From an uncultured Saprospiraceae bacterium (GTDB lineage: Bacteria > Bacteroidota > Bacteroidia > Chitinophagales > Saprospiraceae): a stretch of DNA of 45,753 bases. The stretch spans positions 1 through 45,753 of the forward strand of contig CALBEE010000008.1 of the NCBI GenBank assembly GCA_937927575.1, given 5' to 3'. The notes beneath the pieces are model-generated. The model did not search any database, was not told where the DNA came from, and worked only from the letters and a program-made list of their open reading frames with translations. The translations under genes were made by a program, and so were the position numbers. Below, piece by piece: positions 36,801-44,200 of this stretch; the stretch's first letter is position 1; each line of letters starts with the position of its first letter.

Positions 36801-37672
36801 TTTTCTGGGATTCCTGTTTTTACAAGCGTACCAGTTGTCTTGTTATTTTCATAGACATTTAATCCTTTAGTTGAACTGTTATAATCGTATGTCCACAGTC
36901 TACCTTTTCGATCTTCTAAATAGTGTTGTATTGAATGATTACTATTAGACAGGACATTATGTATCCATGAATCAGATGAAAGTATTTTCGGTGTTTTATT
37001 GTCTTTTCTAATTATTCTATTTCCAGGGAGTTGAAAATTATAAGAATCGTGTTTTCCATAGCTATATTCTATAGAAATGTCGGAATAGAGTTTATACTTT
37101 GTGCCTTTATTAGTCTTACAAAAAAGCGTGTCTCCAATTACTTCTAAGCGATAAATATTAGCGGTAGAGATGGGTATTTTTCTTGAGAATAGGAGTTTTC
37201 CTTCATTCCATTCAAACTCTAATAATCCACTATTTGTGACTAGAAAAGCTAAGTCATTATGTTGATATACATAATGGAAATTCAGTTCGAAATAGTCATT
37301 TGTGTGTATTGTAGTAAAAATTGAATCTCCTCTATAGGCCACTGCGGTGAAAAGATCTGGCTTATACCAAGTCACATTATGTAGACTATCAATACCTTGA
37401 AATTCTCCTTTGCCTAAGGGCTCGTTCTTGATAAAATTCTGACCATCGAAGTGCATATTTTTATCAAAATCCTTGAATTTTGAAGAGTATCGAAATATCA
37501 ATCTATTTAGACTATCCTGATGAATATTATCAGCTTCATAAAATGGCTGATCAAAAGAATTGCCATATGGCTTTACTCCAAAACTCTCAAAAATAGATTG
37601 TCCTAATATTGGCATAGAAATTAGGATCATAGCCCCAATGATGAGGTATGAAATGGTTGTTTTGAGGATCAT
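33833..37672 (-). CDS. Hybrid two-component system sensor/regulator (propeller, Y_Y_Y, HisKA, HATPase, REC, AraC HTH)
   Basis: A one-protein signalling system of 1279 aa from the ATG at 37672. A TTG at 37708 would add 12 residues before a good signal peptide, so I reject it. After the signal peptide (YLIIGAMILISMPILGQ) comes a two-component-regulator beta-propeller (about 40-620; repeated GSVWIGTRGKGL-, LWAGTRQAIHKF- and RIWIATEGDGLHRY-type blades). A Y_Y_Y domain (about 640-715) and a membrane helix (about 727-748) follow. The kinase has phospho-acceptor His805 in SHEFKSPLQ and N-box NLLSNAIKFS. The receiver has Asp1089 in LSDVNMPIVSG, and an AraC HTH ends the protein. Such regulators usually sense glycan fragments and control polysaccharide-utilisation loci, but no SusC/SusD or glycosidase genes are visible here. 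It diverges from the LytTR gene. Confidence 0.95.
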   Translation of the reverse strand: MILKTTISYLIIGAMILISMPILGQSIFESFGVKPYGNSFDQPFYEADNIHQDSLNRLIFRYSSKFKDFDKNMHFDGQNFIKNEPLGKGEFQGIDSLHNVTWYKPDLFTAVAYRGDSIFTTIHTNDYFELNFHYVYQHNDLAFLVTNSGLLEFEWNEGKLLFSRKIPISTANIYRLEVIGDTLFCKTNKGTKYKLYSDISIEYSYGKHDSYNFQLPGNRIIRKDNKTPKILSSDSWIHNVLSNSNHSIQHYLEDRKGRLWTYDYNSSTKGLNVYENNKTTGTLVKTGIPENTNILDLYEDHEGSVWIGTRGKGLIQVYEKTIQVLNTSVGLSSDNISSIEQDKMGNIFFATECSGVDIIRSDLSLEHFRSNNCQKIIYESTKGDLWFAGFGLQRYRNETYIKHYLKKEGLHSRTIKCLFEDSKSQLWAGTRQAIHKFENDKFEPYLNDSISFFNRLFNIVELADGTLLLAYSDGEIFTFSDGKYSKVNSPTDKVSHLYKDKEERIWIATEGDGLHRYIDGVIEKIDEANLLSASISFLQEDLLGNLWTISEDHTIKCVNKDLLWNSNDVMVTTYTVDDGLPLIHNNKRIQPAAELLHNGKIIFPNIHGAIVIDPLKIKREKEPYHTIIKHQDSVYHVQSTIELDDGINDIQMSIHNISLHPHNHFEIQYGIEDDTWTPVKDPNQITITNLPYGKNELNLRSRYTGEKWKTEEITIIAPPPYYYSWWFALIILLITIWLISLLVKWRTGIVKQQNILLEEKVSQQTKELLNEKEQLANSLDLQQKLTHELNLSQATKNRMYAQISHEFKSPLQAINSYLSSSDDYISQDDKKRITGNIKQLLDISSEIMDLSKAESGALKAKKDFYNINNIIQEQIELKSSLIREKEIHVEFKNTDKRSYLYCDISLMQKVVNNLLSNAIKFSDKGDSIIILSEDEKNFRIISVIDEGVGIPEKEIENLTLAYFQASNNNEKGTGIGLSLVDKILQLHDSQLKISSKLGKGSKFAFAIEKPKFSSEEIHTKHFDEIDIPTQLSNIINNNKETILAIDDSLDILHFVRRTLSQKYNIITTTNGLLAIENLKNINPSLILSDVNMPIVSGTEILKTIRSISEFESIPFLLLTGSVSEETELVGLRSGADFVLQKPIEADFLKSQIKQILNRQNKVIDRAKEKFVHGLLPKKILDDDRKLMLEVENVILDRLDNPKLLSEDIAKALGLGEKTLRNKVKSITGYTVKEYLKNFRLEKAKLLLEQNYGTKGEIAASVGFSSLSYFSKSYKKYFAK

Positions 37673-37710
37673 AAAGTAAAAATCGGTAAGAAAATCGAGT
37701 ATTTCCAATT

Positions 37711-37740
37711 AATACCAATCAATTTCCAAAAAGTACCAAT
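37711..37740. promoter_or_regulatory. Direct repeats in 9-12-9 arrangement (possible LytTR/HTCS operator)
   Basis: aataccaat (37711-37719) and agtaccaat (37732-37740) match at 8 of 9 positions and are separated by exactly 12 bases, so equivalent bases are 21 bp apart (two helical turns). Related ttccaa strings lie before and between them. LytTR proteins are known to bind 9-bp direct repeats with 12-13-bp gaps; these repeats lack the usual GTT core, so only the geometry matches. They lie 39-68 bp upstream of the HTCS start and in the spacer shared with the LytTR gene. Confidence 0.4.
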
Positions 37741-37792
37741 AGGCGGCAAATGCTTGATTTATGTTAGCATACAGAAGTGAGAGCTAATAGTG

Positions 37793-37812
37793 ATTGGTCT
37801 AAAATGACCAAT
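37793..37812. promoter_or_regulatory. Inverted repeat attggtc/gaccaat in the HTCS-LytTR spacer
   Basis: attggtc (37793-37799) and gaccaat (37806-37812) are perfect inverted 7-bp arms around 6 bases. They reuse the accaat core of the direct repeats 60 bp away. The palindrome lies 62 bp upstream of the LytTR start and could be a further binding site or a small hairpin. Confidence 0.3.
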
Positions 37813-37874
37813 AATTGGATCAGTCATTACTCATTTGTATTTAAATCTGCATAACCCCAAAATAATCTCATCAT

Positions 37875-38267
37875 ATGAGACCTATAACCTCTACGCCAAG
37901 CTTAAGGGAAGGTAAAGTCGAATCTTTATCTTCCTATAAGACAAAAATCAAATTTGTTTCTTCTAAAGGAACTTGCATTGTATCTAAAGACCAAATTGAC
38001 TACATACGATCAGAGAGTAATTACTCAATCGTGTGTCTTAATACGGGTATCCAAATCGTATGCTGCAGAACATTGAAGGATTTGAGCTCCAAAATGCTAA
38101 AAACCGAATTTGTTCGTGTCCATGCTTCATATTTGGTCAATCTCTCAAGAATAGTATTTATCAATTCTGACTATTCTTCGCTTACACTTGAAAGCAATGA
38201 AATCATTCCTATTTCCAGGACTCGGAAAGCTGCACTGAAAGCATTGATTTTTCAACATATCGACTAA
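37875..38267 (+). CDS. Stand-alone LytTR-type DNA-binding regulator
   Basis: A 130-aa protein made almost entirely of a LytTR domain (residues about 25-127). CIVSKDQIDYIRSESNYSIV is followed by RTLKDLSSKML, then FVRVHASYLVNLSRIVFIN, and ends ISRTRKAALKALIF. This is the conserved strand/helix pattern of LytTR DNA-binding domains. No receiver domain or membrane segment is attached, so the input signal is unknown. The N-terminal about 22 residues are basic/Ser-rich and look disordered. It is 32 bp upstream of, and in operon arrangement with, the giant surface-protein gene, and is divergent from the HTCS. Control of the giant gene is the natural inference. Confidence 0.88.
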   Translation: MRPITSTPSLREGKVESLSSYKTKIKFVSSKGTCIVSKDQIDYIRSESNYSIVCLNTGIQIVCCRTLKDLSSKMLKTEFVRVHASYLVNLSRIVFINSDYSSLTLESNEIIPISRTRKAALKALIFQHID

Positions 38268-38299
38268 GAAACCATTACCATCATTTTCAATTTCAAATT

Positions 38300-41200
38300 A
38301 TGAAATCACTTATCTATACGCTAATCGTAGTACTTGCTACTTTCACTTTATTCACTTCTTCTACTCAAGCACAGGTATATGGAGAATCACTAGATTTTGC
38401 AACCAATGGAAGTTCATTCGTCCAATTTTCAGGCGACAATGATTTTGGAAAAGTATCTAATTTTCAAGGAGAGTTTACTTTCGAAGCTTGGGTACTTTCA
38501 GAAGGATCAAAGACTTGGAGTCGTGTGTTCGACTTTGGAGATAGTACGAATGACTTTATTATTTTTTCTACCAAATCTGATAATGGTGAATGTGAGTTTT
38601 CATATAGAACAGGAGGTGGAGCACGTCCTCTTGTAAAAGGTGGAGTATTTCCTACTGGATGGACGCATGTGGCTTGTACACTAGATAGCGGTGGCCAAGC
38701 GACTATATATCTTAATGGAGAGATAGCAGGAACCACTGATTGGAATAGGTCAATTAATGATATATACGGAACTACCAAAAGCTATTTAGGGAAATCACAA
38801 TACGCACACGATCCATATTTCGAAGGTAAGATGGATGAGGTAAGAGTATGGAAAGAAGCACGAACTCAAACCGAGATCCAAGAGTGGATGAATTGTGAAC
38901 TTACAGGAAATAACGAAAACTTGATTGGCTATTTTAAAATGAATCAAGGGCTTTCTACTGGACCAAGTACTTCGGATAATTTCATCAATAATTTTGGTAA
39001 TTTATCCAACCAAAGTGGTATTCTACATAATTTTCCTTTAGTTGGAGATAATGGAAATTGGGTCAATGAAACGCCTATGGCCTCCACAAGCGAATCTCAT
39101 AATTGTATAGAGTTTGATGATGCGGATGGTATTAAAATAATAACTGAAAGTAATTTCGATTATACAGAAGCACATACTTTTGAAGCGTGGATCAATCCTA
39201 ATAAAAATAATGGATCTAGAATAATAACGATCAAGGCAAATGATGCTTTAACCGATTATCCATTCTATATGGATTATATCGGAACCACTTTGTTTTGGGG
39301 ACAGCGAAGTAGCTCATTTCACAATTGGGCTGTAGCTTATAATGCGCTTGAATTAGGCGAGTGGCAGCATGTTGCAGGAGTTACTTATGAAAATAATGGC
39401 GGGATTACTAACGAAATTTATGTCAATGGTGAATTAAAAGGACAAGCGTTTTTTGCGAATCAAGAACTAACGCAAAATAATTCACCAGTTACTATTGGAT
39501 GGGTGCAGCAAAACTATAGATTTAATGGTAAGATGTCGAATATTAGATATTGGAATAAAAGGAAAATAGCTTCCGAATTATTTCAAAATATGTCTACTCA
39601 ATACTTGCCAGGTACAGATGGTTTAGTAGCACAGTTTAATACTTATGATACGGACAATGGTCTTCTTACGGATAATATTGGCAGCAATATCGCATTGAAT
39701 ATACGTACTCCAGATTTATCGAATGACCCATGCTTTGTGCAATTTAAAGAACAACCAGAAGATCAAGAATTATCAATAAGTGGCGGTGATATGATCACAT
39801 TTACAGCTCAAATTGAAAATTGTGGGGCTAATCTTATTAGCTATCAATGGCAAAAGGATGGAGATGATATCATGGGTGAAGTGAGTCCATCTTATACTAT
39901 TAATACAGCCACTATTGCAGACTTAGGAGAATATACTTTGGTAGTAACTGCTTGCGGAAATTCTTACACTTCTCGTAAGGCAAGATTGAGCACTCTCAAC
40001 CCAGGGACGCAATTGAGTTTCGATGGAAAAGATGATCACATGACTTTCACTGAAACAACGTCAGCAGGAGAAACTGCCTACACTATTGAGACATGGGTAA
40101 GATTCAATTCTCCTCCTACTAATCAAAATATAATAGTGCTGTCTAATGGAGAAGGTCCAGAGTCATACTACACTCATCAGTTGAGGGTCAATCCTGATGG
40201 ATATGCAGAGCACAGTACGCTAGATATAGGAGCTGGAAACAATACTAAGACAGTATCGCATCCTGAAAAATTGGTTGCTAATAAGTGGTATCATATGAGA
40301 GCTACTACAGTTGAAGGCGGAGATATGACTATTAGTATTAATGGCGTTGTTTCTGATGAGACATTGCCTTTCATAAGTATAGCAGATGGAGATATTTATC
40401 ATGTCGGTCATCCTAGTTGTGGTCATAGTTGGTTTGATGGTGAAATGGACGAATTACGTATATGGAATATAGATGCTGATACGTATAATGATCCAGAGCT
40501 TCTCTCCGAGCCAGCAAATCTCAAGCATTATTTTAATTTCAATAAAGGAGTTGCCAATGCTGATAATTCTGTGCTAAGTCATGATTTAATAGACCCTTTT
40601 TCACTACCTACTAATATTGCGACTCTTTCAAATTTTAATTTTATTGGAGATCATTCTAATTGGATAACATGTGGTCCTTTCGAATCCAATGAATTAGATA
40701 ATACGCTCTTTGATTTTACTAAATTCATTGGAGAAGAAGCGATACAAAGTGTCTATCCAGCAGGACTAACAGGTAACGAAACATATCAATGGTATAAGGA
40801 TGGAATAGCCATTCCTAATGCTACTAATAATCAATTAAATTTAGAGGATCTTAAACCTTCGGATGCTGGTAATTATAATGTTATAATGCAAAGACCGAAC
40901 GCTTGTCCAGCGATCAGTAACGAGAGTAATTTACTAGTGTATGGATCAGGCGAAGTGCTCAATTTTGATGGAGTAGATGATTACATGACTATTGATGTCA
41001 CAGATTACGTCGATATAGATCTCCTCAATGTACAAAGAACAATATCTCTGTGGGTAAAACTGGAAGGTGAGGTTGGATTGCAAAATATAATTCAGGGAAC
41101 TGACGCTTCAGGACCTTCTTCTACAGTAACTAATCAGATCTATACAGATGCGGATGGATATTTATCTTTCTATGAATCTAATACAGGGTCTCTTAATGGT

Positions 41201-44200
41201 CAATATTTCAAATCAGATTTTCAACTTAGTGCTGATCAATGGTACCACGTAAGTTTAATCATGGAAACTAACGATGGGATATTTGAACTTTATGTAAATG
41301 GCGTTTTACTTGAAGATAATTTTCCTTTCACACCTCCTTGGTCAGGATTGACACAATACTTTGTCGGTGCTAAAGGTATCACTAGTATCAATGGAGTAAA
41401 CACAATACTTAATCCACTTCAAGGTGAAATAGATGAATTTAGAATATTCAATTACAGAATGGACCCAGAGGTTATAGATGCCACCAAAAATTTTGAGTGG
41501 TATTCTGATGAAGCGATGAATTGTGGATGTCAAGGCCCAGCCCCTGTTAATCATCCAAAACATTACATTAAATTTAATCAAGGACTTGCAAATGGTGATA
41601 ATACTTCACCGGGCGTCGTTAATGTTCCTGATTTTACATCTAGCACGGAGTTTAATTACAATACTGTACAGCTACATAATTTTGATCTACAAGGTCCTAT
41701 TTCTAACTGGTCGGATTGTAGTCCTATCAAAGTGCCAGAAATTATTGTATATCCGGATGTAAACTTTCCATATGCCGGTCAAGATATGGTCATAAAAGCT
41801 GAGACAAATACGGATACAAGCTTAGTCGATTATCAATGGAGAAAAGATAGCGTAAATATAGTTGGTGCTAATTCATCAGTCTTAGTTTTACCTAATTTTT
41901 CTATACAAGATTCAGGATATTATGATGTAATAGTTTCTGATTATTGTGATCCACAGTTTGTAGATACATTAGGTGTATCCAGTCCAGAAACTTTCTGCTT
42001 TGAAACGTTTGAAATAACTGATATTAACTATCCTACTCAGACCATTTACACAGGTTGTACAGATCAAACTGATGAATCTTGTGGAGATGATGGATTCTTT
42101 ATCACTGGTGGATATTGTGATACTGATAATAGTTACCCAGGTAAAGAAGGCGTATTTAGATTGACATTGATTGAGTCGCAAGTGATTAGTTTAAGTCTGA
42201 CTGATTTTGATAGTGATCTCGATTTATTTTTGATCGATGGATCAGATTGTAATATTGACCAATGCTATGGTAGTAGTATCAATGATGGATTACAAAGTGA
42301 GCATATTGCTGTAGCCGTGCCAGCAGGTGTTCACTACATAATAGTAGAAACTAAGGCTGATCCATTTGGGGCAAGTACTTTCACTATAGAGATCGAACAG
42401 TTCGATAGTAAATGTTACAATGCAGAACCCATTACTTGCGGAAATACTGTAAGTGGAAATACTGAAAATGGAACGCCATTTGTTATTGCTCCTTGCGGCT
42501 TATCTGGATATACTGGCAATGAAAAAATATATGCTATTACCGTAGATACTTCTTCCACTATTTCAGCCTTAATGAATAATATGTCTGCAGATTTAGATCT
42601 ATTCTTATTAGATAGTCTATGTACAGATATAACCTGTCTAGCACAGTCTACCAATGGGCCAGACGAAGCTGAACAAATCATTCAAGGTGTCGAAGCGGGT
42701 ACATATTATCTCGTGGTAGATGGAGTAGATGGAGTAGAAGGTACATTCGATTTGACTGTCGATTGCAAGGAATATTTTGAAGTCTCTGTCGATGATAACG
42801 ATGCCTATATTGATTTAGATTGGGCCATTGATAAGAATTTGTGTGTACCACAAGACACAGGTGTCATCATACGTATACTAACAACTCCTAGCACTATATT
42901 ATATGAAGAAGAATTTACAACAGCAGCACTCACACCAGATATTATTCAAGGTACCTATAGACATTATGTAGGTACGAACCATACAAGATTATATAAACTA
43001 AGAGTATATAATAGACTAAGCAATAAGATCATATGCGACATACTACGTGAAGGATCTACTACTGCTTATCAGAAGCCTGATATAGTGAACATATCAGATC
43101 ATACAGATCCAGATAGTATTAGAGTTACTTGGCGAAATCTATCTAAACTTTCTGATCATTATCGAGTGTATAGAGATGGTCAACTAATTAAAAATCTAAC
43201 TGATGGATACACAGAAGATAGTCTTCTCATTTCTATGGTAGATATACATGATATTAATGACGCCAATAGTATCCAGCAAGATAGAGGCTATGAATACTGT
43301 ATCGAAGCTTTTAGTTTAGAACTTAATCAAGCTTATGCCGATACTTGCGCGACTGGATCTACTTTCGATATCAATTTGCAAGCCACGGACCTTGCTCATG
43401 AAAATAAAGTGGTCCTCAACTGGAGCAATCTTATGCCTTTTTGTGATATGATAAAAGTCGAACGCAATGAAATATTCTTAGCCACTCTAAGTAATAGTGA
43501 AACGAGCTATTCTGATACCGCACCTATCTATGGATTGCCCTCTGATTATAGTATTACTCTGTTGGTTGGTAGTGAAGAAATTATGGAAGTCTATGATATT
43601 GGATCTGTAAATCCTCATGGTGTAATTAGTGGAAAAGTTTTGACTCAGCAAGGGGATTACCCTATAGCAAATGCCAATGTAATTCTTAGTAAAGAAACAG
43701 GATCTTCTACCGAAGTTATGGCTAGTACTATTACTGATTTTAAAGGAGAATATCGATTTGAAGATATCGTGTATGGTCTTTCTCAAGATTTTACAGTGAC
43801 AGTGAATAAAACAGGAAGCACCTTTGATCCTGATGAAAGAGTGGTCACTTTAAATGAAGCATTTTTTGATATTTCGGATGTAAATTTCTTTGACATTCTT
43901 CCGGTTACAGTAATGGAAGATGAGACGCTTGTTGATAATTTTAATTCGACAATACATGAAATGGAAGATTATGTTTCCTTAGACTGGAGTTATACCTATG
44001 ATGCTGCAGATACAATCTTCTTTAATCTTTATCGTAATGGGAAACTAGTACTCGATACTACAGATGCATTGGGGACGGTTGATTCCTTTGATGATTTTAG
44101 TGGAGTACCGGATTCTACATACCAATACATACTTCAAGTTCATAAAGCAGATGGATCCAATATAGTTACTCAGCAATGGACTAATTCACTCACGTATCCA

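Noticed and set aside
37672..37708. TTG start at 37708 for the hybrid two-component regulator
   Set aside because: It would place 12 acidic/aromatic residues before an otherwise normal signal peptide; the ATG at 37672 gives a standard N-terminus.
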